Notes: generated from the sequence alone by a model not told the origin. A stretch of 64,000 nucleotides of DNA from Bacteriovoracaceae bacterium (GCA_947441615.1 CANEUH010000005.1:104020-168019), one strand, 5' to 3'. Shown: positions 35,724 to 45,785, numbered from the stretch's first letter. A program made the numbers and translations.

Positions 35724-37313
35724 ATGAAATTTTTAGTACTTCTTTGTCTTATTGTATCTTCTTGCTCATTCAAGAAGACAAACCAAACACTAAAGGGTCA
35801 CGAAGAACTTTATTCTGAGCCGGATAGACCATCTCTGGTGAGATTGTCTCAAAATGAGCGACGAGTAGTTATTGCCTCCACAAATGATGGTCATGGCGAC
35901 TTTTTACCAAAGCGGATCGAATTTTTGGATAAATATACAAATGGTAAACAGGATATCCTTGTCGGTGGAACGAATACCGTTGGGGAATATTTTAAGGTCC
36001 TTCGAGAAGTCTACGGAGATATTCTTCTCGTTGACTCTGGTGATATCTTCTCTAGTGCCCAAGATACTCAAAGGGTCATGAAATTTTATAAGGAAAAAAA
36101 TTATGATGCTATCACTGTAGGACTAAGAGACTTTAATATTCAAGTCCCTACAAAAATAGGAAGTAACACAAAGCTTTTTCAAGAAACTGCAAAATCCTCG
36201 GAAGTTCCAATCCTTTTAAGTAATTTATATGAACTTAAGACTGCGAGACAAATTGAATGGGCAGGAACGAAGTCCCATCTCATTAAAGAAATTAACGGTA
36301 TAAAAATTGGAGTCATTGGTCTGATACCTGATGATATCGTGACTCAGACTCCTGTTCAAAACAGAGTTGGTCTTTATGTGGAAAACATACTTCAAGCAAG
36401 CCTGAAACAGGCGAGGCTTCTTCGATCTTTGGGTGCCGACATCATTGTCGCCTTGACTCACCAAAGTCTTGATTGCTCCACAAAACTTGCCGAAGAAATG
36501 AAACTTCCGCCATTAAAGGTTAATTTTGACTCTAGAAGAAAAGACGTGTGTGATCTCTCTTCTCCTTTGGGCGAATACCTCGAAAGACTTCCCCATGGCC
36601 TAATAGACATCGTGATTGCTGGTAGAAATAAATATAAAATTGCTAATCTTATCAACAACACTGTTGTGATGGCCGCCATGAGCGATGGTAAAGGGTTTAG
36701 TTTCTCTGAGATTGTTTTTGATCTAGATACAAAAAAAATCAATTTTGATAAAACGCTCATCCATCAACCAGTATATTTCTGTCAGGAGTTCTTCAAGGAA
36801 ACGAATGATTGTTTTACTGAAGACGAAACAGTTCAGCATGACAAAAGAATACCGGCCAAATTTCTCGGTCAAAAAATCACTCCTGAGCTTGATTTGGTAT
36901 CGCCTAGTACGACTAAGAAAACACCGTTTGAAACTTACAAAAAAATTTCGGAATATGGAGCAGATGTCGCCTATCTTCCAAAGAGCTCAGGCGAGACGCA
37001 ACTTATTTTGATAAAACTTTCTGGATCACAGATGGCCCAGTTAATGGAAGAGGATTTTAATAAAAATCAAAAGAAGAACTGGATACCCAATCCATTTACG
37101 GTTACGAATCAAGAACTCTATTTAAAAATATCGGGAAAAGATATTCTTCTTAATAATGAGTATTCCATTTTAACAGATTTAGAATCTATTCAACTCCATC
37201 ACGCACTAATTAAAAAAGTGACTGATAAGCATTCCGTCGTTTTCATGCATGAATCCTGGAAGTCAAATAATGAGGATAAAATTCAATCAATCGTGGCAGC
37301 TCCTGCACGCTAG
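35724..37313 (+). CDS. 5'-nucleotidase/metallophosphatase-like lipoprotein with degenerate metal site
   Basis: About 529 residues from ATG 35724; the upstream TTG at 35709 gives a poorer signal sequence. MKFLVLLCLIVSSC is a lipoprotein signal with Cys14. The body follows the UshA/YfkN layout: STNDGHGDF for the usual HTNDxHG, DILLVDSGDIFS for DxGD, then a C-terminal 5'-nucleotidase-like domain. However the GNHE position reads GLRD and the late GHSH position reads AGRNK, so several metal ligands are gone. It is likely a binding or structural relative without hydrolase activity. It converges on the Cys-rich gene with a 4-bp overlap. Confidence 0.7.
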   Translation: MKFLVLLCLIVSSCSFKKTNQTLKGHEELYSEPDRPSLVRLSQNERRVVIASTNDGHGDFLPKRIEFLDKYTNGKQDILVGGTNTVGEYFKVLREVYGDILLVDSGDIFSSAQDTQRVMKFYKEKNYDAITVGLRDFNIQVPTKIGSNTKLFQETAKSSEVPILLSNLYELKTARQIEWAGTKSHLIKEINGIKIGVIGLIPDDIVTQTPVQNRVGLYVENILQASLKQARLLRSLGADIIVALTHQSLDCSTKLAEEMKLPPLKVNFDSRRKDVCDLSSPLGEYLERLPHGLIDIVIAGRNKYKIANLINNTVVMAAMSDGKGFSFSEIVFDLDTKKINFDKTLIHQPVYFCQEFFKETNDCFTEDETVQHDKRIPAKFLGQKITPELDLVSPSTTKKTPFETYKKISEYGADVAYLPKSSGETQLILIKLSGSQMAQLMEEDFNKNQKKNWIPNPFTVTNQELYLKISGKDILLNNEYSILTDLESIQLHHALIKKVTDKHSVVFMHESWKSNNEDKIQSIVAAPAR

Positions 37314-38128
37314 CGGCAAAAAGCTTTTTTTCCTTCACATTGAATTGATAGGCCCTGAGAACAATAAGCAAAGCTCGAATTGACTCTACATTCGAAATCC
37401 ACATTAGATCTTTGCCAAGTCATTCCTCTTCTACATGCGGGTTGATTTTTTCCCCCGCAAGTTAATTTCCCACAAAACTTTGGTCCAACAGAGCAGCCAT
37501 TGGGAATTTCATACCACCCACCCTCGCACCGATCACAAATGGATGTACCCAGAACTTCACAATCTTCGTTTACGTCATGGCAAATTGAATCGTTTTTTAG
37601 AAATGGATTGTTTTCTTTTTGAATCAACTTTGTTGCTGGAGCGAGGAAAATGATTTTAGCACCACTAAATTCAGCAGAAGATAATCCCATGGCCTTTTCT
37701 GGCCGCCGATTATTTTTATTAATTAAGATAGTCCACTTTTTAGACTTAAGCTCATTTGTCGTAAAATCTAAAATGATTCTTTCTTCATTAGCTGAATATT
37801 TTAGTGATTTGATACCAGTGATTTGTCGATCACCTGAGACGAGGAGAAATTCATCGCAATTTTTTGAACTGGTTATCGTTTTTATTTTTAAATTTCCCAG
37901 CTCTTGGCCTGGGACTTTATAAAAGATGCAATCTTTAGCTGAATTAAACTCTCTATCAATATAAACAAGAGAAAAGAGTGTTTGCCACGAATCTTTTGGC
38001 TTAACTATCACCTCATCATTTTTATAAAACTCATGTTGCTCATGAATTGCGTCAATGTATGACCAATGAGTTGGAACAACCGCAAAAACGAATGAGAGCA
38101 TCACTTTAAATAAAATAAGAAGGATCAT
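37310..38128 (-). CDS. Exported cysteine-rich protein, function unknown
   Basis: 272 residues from ATG 38128, which shares bases with the preceding stop (TAATG); an in-frame start at 38149 would add seven residues. MILLILFKVMLSFVFA is a signal peptide. The last 90 residues have about 15 cysteines (CHDVNEDCEVLGTSICDRC, CSVGPKFCGKLTCGG, CRRGMTW), suggesting a disulfide-stabilised extracellular domain; the rest has no recognised fold. Coupled translation with the FGE-like membrane protein upstream suggests they act together at the cell surface. Confidence 0.6.
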   Translation of the reverse strand: MILLILFKVMLSFVFAVVPTHWSYIDAIHEQHEFYKNDEVIVKPKDSWQTLFSLVYIDREFNSAKDCIFYKVPGQELGNLKIKTITSSKNCDEFLLVSGDRQITGIKSLKYSANEERIILDFTTNELKSKKWTILINKNNRRPEKAMGLSSAEFSGAKIIFLAPATKLIQKENNPFLKNDSICHDVNEDCEVLGTSICDRCEGGWYEIPNGCSVGPKFCGKLTCGGKNQPACRRGMTWQRSNVDFECRVNSSFAYCSQGLSIQCEGKKAFCR

Positions 38129-39363
38129 TAGATGACTTCCTCGTAACATCTAAAGGCAACGGGTAATGATTCGGTTTGATCCCCCTTCCAAGATGAGAGA
38201 GTTCCAAGCTCGTGCCAAGTTGAAGCGGGATGATAAAACCTAGAGGACATTTTTATATTTTTTTTAGGCTCTATAAAATTTTGAAACGATTCTGGATAAT
38301 AACCCAATCCGAAATGAATTCCCACCCATGTGGCGGAATCGGTGGAGAAAAATTTCTCCTGACACCCCTCTACTTCCGCCAATTGACAATCTAGCGGAGT
38401 CAATTGGTAATCTGAATTAATTCTTGCTACGCCAAGAAATGATTTTGAAAGGTCGCGCTGCCAGGGAGTTTCTGGACGATATATTTTTTGAGGCTTCGTT
38501 TCTTTTAAATCTGAGGGGGACATGGTGGCAGCATCGAAAAGTTTTGCTTCTAAAAGTCTTTTACCAAAGAACTCACAATATTTTTTTTGTTCTTGAAGAG
38601 AAAGGAGCGCAGGCCAGGGCCACTTTTCTCTATTGTTTTCAATCTTATCTGATTCACCTTTTAAAATCTTCCACTCGTTAACTTGTCGATTGGAAACATA
38701 GAATTTATCTATGAATAAATTTCTGTCAAAATTATCCCAAATGAATCCTTCATCTCTTTTGTCTTTGACTTTACTGTAAGCATAAATTCTTTGAGGAAGA
38801 AAAGTATCTCTACACGTATCTGTTAATAAGAGTGCTTGAGACAAACCTGGAATTTCTCTCACCTCAAGTTCTACGACATAACCATAATGAACATTTAAAG
38901 AGACATTTTTCTTTTTATAAAGGCCATAGAACCGCGGCGAGGTTGAATAAGGGCCTATAGGATCAAAAGATGACTTCGCCGTCACGTGATACATCTTTCC
39001 ATATAATTCGATCTCTATTGACGGGTATTTTTTGATTCCCCCCTGCCAAAAGCACTGCCAAAGATGCGGATTGCATTGGTAATAACTTCGTCCTACATTT
39101 TTATTATGACGAATTTCATCATCACACTTAGGACCATCCTTGGGGAAAAATCGATCTCCCTCCTCCCAGAGCCGCAAAACTGAAGGGATACTGGCCTCAA
39201 TCACTTGACTAAAAAGCTTTTCAGGAATGTTTGGAACTCTATCCCTTTTTGTCGTTACTGTCGGGCGAGACCGCATAAGCAGCAAAATTGTTCCCACAAT
39301 GCTAAGAGTCCCCAAGAACACGATGATTTTTGGTATAATAGTTTTATCAGAATGTCTCTTCAC
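38128..39363 (-). CDS. Membrane-anchored formylglycine-generating-enzyme-like (SUMF1/FGE-sulfatase) protein
   Basis: 411 residues, GTG start at 39363. One N-terminal membrane anchor (IIVFLGTLSIVGTILLLM) precedes a long divergent region. The C-terminal part has the FGE-fold signatures FIDKFYVSNRQVNEW, EQKKYCEFFGKRLLEAKLFDAA and a final VAFRCYEEV (compare GFRCA). The paired catalytic cysteines of true formylglycine generators are not evident, so it may be an FGE-like binding or scaffolding domain. It diverges from prkA with 13 bp between start codons. Confidence 0.65.
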   Translation of the reverse strand: MKRHSDKTIIPKIIVFLGTLSIVGTILLLMRSRPTVTTKRDRVPNIPEKLFSQVIEASIPSVLRLWEEGDRFFPKDGPKCDDEIRHNKNVGRSYYQCNPHLWQCFWQGGIKKYPSIEIELYGKMYHVTAKSSFDPIGPYSTSPRFYGLYKKKNVSLNVHYGYVVELEVREIPGLSQALLLTDTCRDTFLPQRIYAYSKVKDKRDEGFIWDNFDRNLFIDKFYVSNRQVNEWKILKGESDKIENNREKWPWPALLSLQEQKKYCEFFGKRLLEAKLFDAATMSPSDLKETKPQKIYRPETPWQRDLSKSFLGVARINSDYQLTPLDCQLAEVEGCQEKFFSTDSATWVGIHFGLGYYPESFQNFIEPKKNIKMSSRFYHPASTWHELGTLSSWKGDQTESLPVAFRCYEEVI

Positions 39364-39376
39364 AGGATCAGGTTAT

Positions 39377-41572
39377 ATGAAATGGATGGAAGAAGTAAAT
39401 AAAGAAGAAGGTCGCTATCAAAACGTATTAGCGTTTGACGAGTATATGAAACTATTTGAGAAAAATCCGGAAAAGGAATTACGGCCAACAAATATTTATC
39501 TCAAAGATATGTTTGATTATTTCGGAAAAGATTCTAGTGGTGCTTTTCATCTCTTTAACCGAGATCATGCGGATGCTCCACCTGTTCATGGCCAAGTCAA
39601 AACTCAAAAAAGAATTTATCAATTTCTTCAAAATTTCATGGAGGAAGGATTTAATAATAAATTCATCCTTCTCGTTGGGCCGAATGGCTCGTCTAAATCA
39701 AGTTTAATTAAAAAAATCATGCTCGCAGCAGAAGATTATTCAAGTACAGACGAAGGGTCTGTTTTTTCATTCAGCTGGATATTTCCAATTGATCAATTCG
39801 TGAAGGGTTCATTAGGACTTTCTAGTACTTCAGGTGACAAAAACATTACTTCCTATGCATTCCTAGAAGATAAAGATATTTCTGCCATCATTACCTCAGA
39901 ATTGAAAGATCATCCTTTACTGGTTATTCCAATAAAGACGAGACAGAAATTAATTGATTCCGCTTTTAAAAATGATAGTAGTCGCCTCGAAACGATTCGA
40001 AAGTCTTACCTCTACAACGGGGATTTATCGCAGAGGAACAGACTTATCTTTGATGCTCTTTTAAAAAACTATAAGGGAAGTTATCAAGAAGTGTTTAAGC
40101 ACATTCGAGTCGAAAGACTTTATATAAATAGAAGATACTCTATTGGTGCAACGACCATTGAACCACAACTTCATGTGGACGCAAACCTCCAGCAGATCAC
40201 AATGGATAGAAGGCTGGCCTCCCTTCCTCCTAGTCTTCAGTCGCTTAATCTTTTTTCCATCTCTGGAGAAGTGGTTCTCGCAAACCGCGGAATCTTAGAA
40301 TTTTCGGACCTTTTAAAGCGCCCACTAGATACTTTTAAATACCTTCTTATGACTATGGAATCTAAAACAATCAATCTCCATGGGATTCTGACTGAATTAG
40401 ATATCTTTTTTATTGGATCCTCAAACGAGATTCATTTTTCAGCATTTAAACAGCATCCTGACTTTAATTCCTTCAAAGGACGTTTTAATTTCTTAAGAGT
40501 TCCATATTTAATGAATTACAAAGACGAAGAGAAAATTTATTACGAACAGATTACAAAACTTAAGGATGAAACGACTTTCGAGCCCCATGCTTTAAGCGCA
40601 CTTTGTCTTTGGTCTGTGATGACAAGGATGCGTGCTCCTGTTGGAAAAAATTATCAGGACGAGAAATTAGGTAAAATTGCTGAAGCACTCTCCCCTCTTG
40701 AAAAGTGTTTTCTCTACTCTGATAGAGAAACTCCTGACTCATTTGATTCAGAGTCTAGGCAGCTCCTTAAAATGGGTGTTTCTGATCTCCAAGATGAGTA
40801 TGAAAATGATTCAATGTATGAAGGAAAATTCGGAATTTCTCCTAGAGAAGTGAAGCAAATCATTTATGATCTCGCTTACAGTCACAAGAGTGTGACATTT
40901 TTAGAGGTTCTTGAATATCTTAAGGCGATGTCTGAAAAGAAAGCAGAATTTGATTTTTTAAATATCTCTCACCAAGGTGAGTATCATGATACAAAGAAGT
41001 TCATCGACTTAATTGAAACTTGGAATTTAGAGATCTTAGATAATGAAGTCCGTGAATCTCTGGGACTCGTTGATGAAAGATCTTATGAGGATTATATTTC
41101 AAAATATATCTTATCCATCAATGCAGTCATCAAAGGTGAAAAAGTTAAAAACAGTGTCACCGGTAAATTCGAAGTTCCGGATTCATATTTTATAAAAGAA
41201 TTTGAATCCAATGTGCATATGAATGAAGCTCCTGAGAAATTTAGGTCAAACCTTATTGCTCGTCTTGGAGCATATGCTCTAGACAACCGAGGAAAATCCA
41301 TCGTTTATTCTGATGTTTTTGAAGATCTTGTTCATCTTCTGCAAGAGTCGTTTAGAAAAGAGCAGAAAAAAATCATCGATAGAATTGGAAAGAATCTGGT
41401 TCTTTTTCTTGAGGAAAAAGAAGAGAATATCGGTCAAAACATTCCAAAAGATGTTAAAGACATGATCACCACGATCATTAAGACCCTTATGAACAAATAC
41501 CATTACAGTGAAAATGGCGCGATCTCTTCTGTTCAATATCTACTTAAAATGCGCTATGAAACTCAGAAATGA
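39377..41572 (+). CDS. prkA: PrkA-family serine protein kinase / AAA protein
   Basis: 731 residues from ATG 39377 (an upstream in-frame start at 39227 would overlap the divergent FGE-like gene). Residues 80-380 hold the PrkA AAA core with Walker A GPNGSSKSS at 101-109; the C-terminal half has the PrkA segments FGISPREVKQIIYDLA, GEYHDTKKFIDLIETW and YISKYILSINAVIKGEK. PrkA in Bacillus and E. coli (YeaG) is linked to stress and starvation responses, and recent work argues for protease-like ATPase activity. The stop overlaps the RluA-like ATG by 4 bp. Confidence 0.9.
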   Translation: MKWMEEVNKEEGRYQNVLAFDEYMKLFEKNPEKELRPTNIYLKDMFDYFGKDSSGAFHLFNRDHADAPPVHGQVKTQKRIYQFLQNFMEEGFNNKFILLVGPNGSSKSSLIKKIMLAAEDYSSTDEGSVFSFSWIFPIDQFVKGSLGLSSTSGDKNITSYAFLEDKDISAIITSELKDHPLLVIPIKTRQKLIDSAFKNDSSRLETIRKSYLYNGDLSQRNRLIFDALLKNYKGSYQEVFKHIRVERLYINRRYSIGATTIEPQLHVDANLQQITMDRRLASLPPSLQSLNLFSISGEVVLANRGILEFSDLLKRPLDTFKYLLMTMESKTINLHGILTELDIFFIGSSNEIHFSAFKQHPDFNSFKGRFNFLRVPYLMNYKDEEKIYYEQITKLKDETTFEPHALSALCLWSVMTRMRAPVGKNYQDEKLGKIAEALSPLEKCFLYSDRETPDSFDSESRQLLKMGVSDLQDEYENDSMYEGKFGISPREVKQIIYDLAYSHKSVTFLEVLEYLKAMSEKKAEFDFLNISHQGEYHDTKKFIDLIETWNLEILDNEVRESLGLVDERSYEDYISKYILSINAVIKGEKVKNSVTGKFEVPDSYFIKEFESNVHMNEAPEKFRSNLIARLGAYALDNRGKSIVYSDVFEDLVHLLQESFRKEQKKIIDRIGKNLVLFLEEKEENIGQNIPKDVKDMITTIIKTLMNKYHYSENGAISSVQYLLKMRYETQK

Positions 41573-42639
41573 GTGAAGTAGAAAAGTCTTTTAGTACTGA
41601 AAAATATGTTGTCACTCATCCTGTTCATTTAGAGCAGGATGGCTGGCGACTGGATCAATTTGTCCAGAAGTGTATGCCCACTCTTTCAAGACAGTATTTA
41701 AAAAAGAAAATTGAAAAAGGCGAAGTGGAAATTTCGGGAAGAAAATCACCTCACAAACCAAGTGTTAAAGTTCATTATGGGGAAAGAGTGACGATTACAA
41801 CCTTTAATGACGGAATGATTGAAGATGAGTACTGGCACGGGAAACCAGTTCCTAGGGATCAAAAACCTGGAATCGTTTTTGAAGATGAGGAGCTTCTCGT
41901 TATTAATAAGCCTCCCTTTATGATCACTCATCCAGCAGGAAAGAATTTATTTTACTGTGCCACTGTTTTCTTTGAGACCATCTACAAAAAGACTATTCAC
42001 TCGATTCATCGAATAGATCGGGAAACCTCAGGCCTACTTCTTTTGGGGAAAAACCCTAAGGTGTCTCAAAGAGTGGCGCAACTTTTTGAAGATGACAAAG
42101 TGAGAAAGTGCTATTTTTTTATCGCTCATAAAAAACCTGGAGCCAAATCTTTTCCCTTTACTGCCAAAGAAAGAATGGACCGGGAAGAGAATAAAATTCC
42201 ACGAGGGATGATGTCGGTTTGGCCCGAGGATTCTGAATTTGGTAAAGAATCAGAAACACATTTTGAACTTATTTTAGAAAAAGATAATTACGTGCTTGCC
42301 ATGGCGTTTCCCTTAACGGGACGCCAACATCAGATTCGCGTCCATGCTGCCTATAATGGTTATCCCCTTATGGGAGAAAAACTTTATAATGGAGATCCAG
42401 GTGTTTTCATCCGCTTTAAAGATCATGAAGCAACAGAAGAGGATCATGAACTTCTTCAAATACCGAGACATGCCCTTCATGCTACGGCCTTGAAACTGGC
42501 TTATCCTAAAGAGACTCCCACTTACTTTGTGGCCCCTCTTCCAGAGGATCTCGCCCAATGGCTAGAGGATAAACTTGATCTTAAACGGGGCCAAGTAGAT
42601 GAAATGATTATGGAGAAAGTGAAACTCTTTCTCGCCTGA
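41569..42639 (+). CDS. RluA-family pseudouridine synthase
   Basis: 356 residues. An S4 RNA-binding domain occupies about residues 20-85 (WRLDQFVQKCMPTLSRQYL), followed by the RluA catalytic motif HRIDRETSGLLLLGKN, whose aspartate attacks uridine, and the later LTGRQHQIRVHAAYNGYPLMG. It isomerises uridine in rRNA or tRNA; the exact site cannot be assigned. The ATGA overlap with prkA suggests co-translation, an unusual pairing. Confidence 0.92.
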   Translation: MSEVEKSFSTEKYVVTHPVHLEQDGWRLDQFVQKCMPTLSRQYLKKKIEKGEVEISGRKSPHKPSVKVHYGERVTITTFNDGMIEDEYWHGKPVPRDQKPGIVFEDEELLVINKPPFMITHPAGKNLFYCATVFFETIYKKTIHSIHRIDRETSGLLLLGKNPKVSQRVAQLFEDDKVRKCYFFIAHKKPGAKSFPFTAKERMDREENKIPRGMMSVWPEDSEFGKESETHFELILEKDNYVLAMAFPLTGRQHQIRVHAAYNGYPLMGEKLYNGDPGVFIRFKDHEATEEDHELLQIPRHALHATALKLAYPKETPTYFVAPLPEDLAQWLEDKLDLKRGQVDEMIMEKVKLFLA

Positions 42640-42677
42640 GGTTGACCATCACAATGCCTCATGTTAGATAGACCGGC

Positions 42678-44219
42678 ATGAATGAAAATAACTCTCCCAT
42701 TACCCTTGAGTGCTCAATTACTGACATCGAAACGTGCCTAAAAGTCTTAGAAAGTTTCGCTACAAAAAGTGAGCAATTAACTCTTCTCACTCATGAACAG
42801 CGTCTCGCAATGTTTAAGTCAGCAGGAATTATTTCTAGACCTGGTCGAGAGGAAACGAAGAAGCGACAAAAAGACGTCAAAAAGCTACGGAAACAAATTG
42901 AGAAAGAAACGAATCGTAATGCCCGCAAGTTAACAGGAATCAGATCTGCTCGTGAGGCCACTATTTTTACAGCTCCTTCCCTTATTGAATTTCGTCCAGT
43001 GGAAGAAGAAACTCAAGAGTACGCAACTCCTCATGACTGCTACGTCTGTAGAGCTAAATTTACTAAGGTTCATCACTTCTACGATACCATGTGCCCGACT
43101 TGTGCTGATTTAAATTATGCCAAACGTTTCCAGACCGCTGATCTAACGGGTCAAGTCGCTCTCATTACTGGGTCTCGCTTAAAAATCGGATATCAATCGA
43201 CACTTATGCTTTTAAGAGCTGGTGCGACTGTCATCGCAACAACTCGCTTTCCAGTTGATTCGGCCCTGCGTTTTAGTAAAGAGAAAGACTACTCCGTTTG
43301 GAAAGACAGGCTTAGAATCTATGGCCTTGATCTTCGTCACACTCCGAGTGTAGAAATCTTCTGCCGCTATATTGAGCAGAAGTATGAGCGCCTTGATATT
43401 CTCATTAATAATGCTGCTCAAACTGTTCGTCGACCATCAGGCTTTTACGCCCACTTGATGGAAAACGAAATGAAGTCTCTTTCAGAATTACCCTCTGAAG
43501 CTGCTAGTCTTCTCTCAGAGTTCCAACAATGTGTGGGAAAACTTCAACCGATTGAAGTAGGCGAAGATAAAAATATGCCAGTTGCTTGGAGTGATAAAGC
43601 ACCAGGGATTGGACTTCGGGCTTCAGCAAAACTTTCTCAAATTCCATATAGTTTTGATAACTCACTTGTTGCTGAAGAAGTTTTTCCTGTGGGAAAACTC
43701 GATGCTGATTTACAACAAGTGGATCTCAGGAAAACTAATAGCTGGCGTCACCGTTTAGGTGAAGTCCAAACCGTCGAGATGCTCGAGGTTCAACTCGTGA
43801 ACGCCGTTGCTCCTTTTGTTCTTTGTAATCATCTCGTGGGACTCATGAGAAAAGACTACACAGGGAAAAAGCACATCGTGAATGTTTCTGCGATGGAAGG
43901 AAAATTTCACAGGTTTTATAAAGAAGATCGCCATCCTCACACCAATATGGCGAAAGCTGCTCTGAATATGATGACCCATACAGCGGCGACAGATTTCGCT
44001 AAAGACGGCATTTTTATTAATGCAGTTGATACTGGGTGGGTGACAGATGAAGATCCAGCTGAGCTATCTGAAAAGAAACAACAGCTTCATGATTTCCAAC
44101 CACCGTTAGATATCGTAGATGGTGCAGCCAGAGTCATTGATCCCATCTTTGATGGCATCAATACAGGAAAACACTGGTCAGGAAAATTCTTAAAAGATTA
44201 CTTCCCTATCGACTGGTAA
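42678..44219 (+). CDS. SDR oxidoreductase with N-terminal zinc-ribbon extension
   Basis: 513 residues, twice the usual SDR length. The first 110 are basic and helical ([20 protein letters not shown]). CYVCRAKF and CPTCADL at about 122-150 make a CxxC-CxxC zinc-ribbon candidate. A Rossmann SDR follows: [23 protein letters not shown], and NMAKAALNM with a YKED-type active-site region. Members of this extended family also occur in eukaryotes with unknown substrates. The 3' end overlaps the opposing HAD gene by 14 bp. Confidence 0.8.
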   Translation: MNENNSPITLECSITDIETCLKVLESFATKSEQLTLLTHEQRLAMFKSAGIISRPGREETKKRQKDVKKLRKQIEKETNRNARKLTGIRSAREATIFTAPSLIEFRPVEEETQEYATPHDCYVCRAKFTKVHHFYDTMCPTCADLNYAKRFQTADLTGQVALITGSRLKIGYQSTLMLLRAGATVIATTRFPVDSALRFSKEKDYSVWKDRLRIYGLDLRHTPSVEIFCRYIEQKYERLDILINNAAQTVRRPSGFYAHLMENEMKSLSELPSEAASLLSEFQQCVGKLQPIEVGEDKNMPVAWSDKAPGIGLRASAKLSQIPYSFDNSLVAEEVFPVGKLDADLQQVDLRKTNSWRHRLGEVQTVEMLEVQLVNAVAPFVLCNHLVGLMRKDYTGKKHIVNVSAMEGKFHRFYKEDRHPHTNMAKAALNMMTHTAATDFAKDGIFINAVDTGWVTDEDPAELSEKKQQLHDFQPPLDIVDGAARVIDPIFDGINTGKHWSGKFLKDYFPIDW

Positions 44220-44928
44220 TTTGTTGAATAAAGTTTAAAACACCTTTGGGGCCAGCATTTTCTTCACCCTCAAGAATGATTCTCGGTTTATGAGTCAGGC
44301 GGTGAAGGCAATGCTTAATATTACTAACCCCAACTGAGTTATGAAAAAGTTCAAACATACTCTGGTCATTTGGAGCATCTCCAAAAAACCAACAATCTTG
44401 CTCCTGAATCCCTTGGCGATACTTTCCTAAAAAATGTTTTACACCCAAATATTTTGAGATCTCGCCACACCAGAAGTTGATATGAACATTAGACTTTGAA
44501 TAATTGATCTTCTCTTGATCCATAAAGTTCATCACTTGATCTACCCAAGCTTGCTCCATGAGATGAAATTCAATCGCTCGGTCCGTGAGTCTTCCGAAAC
44601 TATCAGCAGAAAGTGGGACATGAGGATAATGGTGCTTAATCTCAGAGGTAAAGTGTCTCAGGCGATCAAGTTCTTTAACGGAAACCAGTGGCTCTTCAGC
44701 GATTTCACCGTGCTTATCTATGTAAAGCACGACCCCTCCACCCTCCATGATACAGGCCTTAAGAGGAAAGTGAGTTAAAAGAAAATGTCCCCAAGAAATA
44801 GATCTTCCAGAGACAATCACGAGCTCATGGCCATGCTTATGGATGAGATCAATTATTTCAAAAAAGTCACGCGTGAGTTCACGCTTTTCAAGAGTCAGGG
44901 TTCCATCAAAATCAGAGAAGAAAATCAT
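44206..44928 (-). CDS. HAD-superfamily (IIB-type) phosphatase
   Basis: About 240 residues from ATG 44928, one base after the upstream gene's stop; an in-frame start 51 bases earlier would intrude on that gene. The start [15 protein letters not shown] has the nucleophile DxDGT, IVSGRS is motif II and [15 protein letters not shown] motif IV. A cap domain fills the middle, in the layout of sucrose- or mannosyl-phosphoglycerate phosphatase-like HADs. A small sugar-phosphate substrate is likely but not identifiable. Confidence 0.85.
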   Translation of the reverse strand: MIFFSDFDGTLTLEKRELTRDFFEIIDLIHKHGHELVIVSGRSISWGHFLLTHFPLKACIMEGGGVVLYIDKHGEIAEEPLVSVKELDRLRHFTSEIKHHYPHVPLSADSFGRLTDRAIEFHLMEQAWVDQVMNFMDQEKINYSKSNVHINFWCGEISKYLGVKHFLGKYRQGIQEQDCWFFGDAPNDQSMFELFHNSVGVSNIKHCLHRLTHKPRIILEGEENAGPKGVLNFIQQITSR

Positions 44929-44929
44929 A

Positions 44930-45532
44930 TTATTTCCAAATCCAAGAGACGAGACAACCAACGTAATCGTAAGAGGCACCCATATTCTTGTTTCCCTCTA
45001 AAGTGAGAAGAATCTTATCATTCTGAGCTCCAGGTAAAGGCATACTGGCGCCAAAACTCACTGAAGCATAATAGACAAACTCATCTGTGACACTATCAAT
45101 TTTCATCCCACCTGGAACAGCGAGATAAGGGAAAAACTCCTGACCCTGAAAACTAAAACCTTTTCTTATACTTGGTGCTGCACCAATGAGATTCGAATTT
45201 GTTCCCTCAAAACGCTGATATTGAAGATAGGGCTTAAGTGACACTCGGGGCTGGTTTATTTTTTCGCTCAAAATTTCAAAATCCATCCCGGTTCCAACGG
45301 TCATCGCACGAGCTTCCTGACCTCCGGCCACTGAAAAATCCAATATTCTATATCGACTCGTTTCTTGTGTGTAACGTAGACCCATCCCCATTTCATTTTT
45401 TTGAGACATGTAGCCTGTCATTTCAGCACTTAAGACTTTTGCTCGTTGATTTAAGGGATGAGAGGATATCCCCATTATTGAGGCAAAAGTGGAAAGTGGA
45501 ATCAATGCGATAAATAAAATAATTGTTTTCAT
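44930..45532 (-). CDS. Exported beta-rich protein, probably a small outer-membrane barrel
   Basis: 200 residues with a Sec signal (MKTIILFIALIPLSTFA, cleavage before SIMGISS). The mature chain is built of alternating strands (MGMGLRYTQETSRYRILDFS, ISSHPLNQRAKVLSAEMTGY, YYASVSFGASMPLP) consistent with an eight-stranded-type barrel, though it ends in VSWIWK rather than F. Function unknown. It precedes the HAD phosphatase with a one-base gap, so both are probably one transcript. Confidence 0.55.
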   Translation of the reverse strand: MKTIILFIALIPLSTFASIMGISSHPLNQRAKVLSAEMTGYMSQKNEMGMGLRYTQETSRYRILDFSVAGGQEARAMTVGTGMDFEILSEKINQPRVSLKPYLQYQRFEGTNSNLIGAAPSIRKGFSFQGQEFFPYLAVPGGMKIDSVTDEFVYYASVSFGASMPLPGAQNDKILLTLEGNKNMGASYDYVGCLVSWIWK

Positions 45533-45617
45533 ACTTTAATTATCGGTGGGACATAAAAATTTGCAAGAAATCTGACCAATGCGCTATGCGTCACGGTTTT
45601 TCAGATTAACCTTTCCA
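45533..45617. other. Upstream region of barrel-like gene and tRNA-His
   Basis: AT-rich, with no gene seen. It presumably carries the minus-strand promoter of the exported protein and HAD phosphatase genes, but no confident -10/-35 pair was found. Confidence 0.3.
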
Positions 45618-45645
45618 TTGACGATGAAGGGGTCTCTCCTATAGA
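45618..45645 (+). promoter_or_regulatory. tRNA-His promoter
   Basis: TTGACG (45618-45623), 16-base spacer, TATAGA (45640-45645), followed 18 bases later by the tRNA 5' end. A close match to sigma-70 consensus. Confidence 0.75.
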
Positions 45646-45663
45646 TTGTCTTTCTATCTCAAT

Positions 45664-45740
45664 GGTGACCGTAGTTCAGTCGGTAGAGCGCCAGATTGTG
45701 GTTCTGGTTGTCGTGGGTTCGATCCCCATCGGTCACCCCA
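45664..45740 (+). tRNA. tRNA-His (anticodon GTG)
   Basis: The cloverleaf folds fully. The acceptor GTGACCG (45665-45671) pairs with CGGTCAC (45730-45736), the anticodon arm is CCAGATT-GTG-GTTCTGG, and the T arm is GTGGGTTCGATCCCCAT. The extra 5' G (45664) opposite C73 is the tRNA-His identity element. The CCA end is encoded (45738-45740) and followed by six T residues. A serine recombinase gene starts its 3' end 98 bp downstream. Confidence 0.97.
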
Positions 45741-45761
45741 TTTTTTCGTTTCGTTATAATT

Positions 45762-45785
45762 AACCATAAGCTCGAATGGTTTTTT
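45762..45785 (+). terminator. Possible terminator after tRNA-His
   Basis: AACCAT (45762-45767) can pair with ATGGTT (45776-45781) across an eight-base loop, followed by T residues. The stem is short, and the T-run immediately after the tRNA may suffice by itself. Confidence 0.35.

Noticed and set aside
39227..39376. Earlier prkA start at 39227
   Set aside because: It overlaps the divergent FGE-like gene's membrane anchor, and the family-like sequence begins at 39377.
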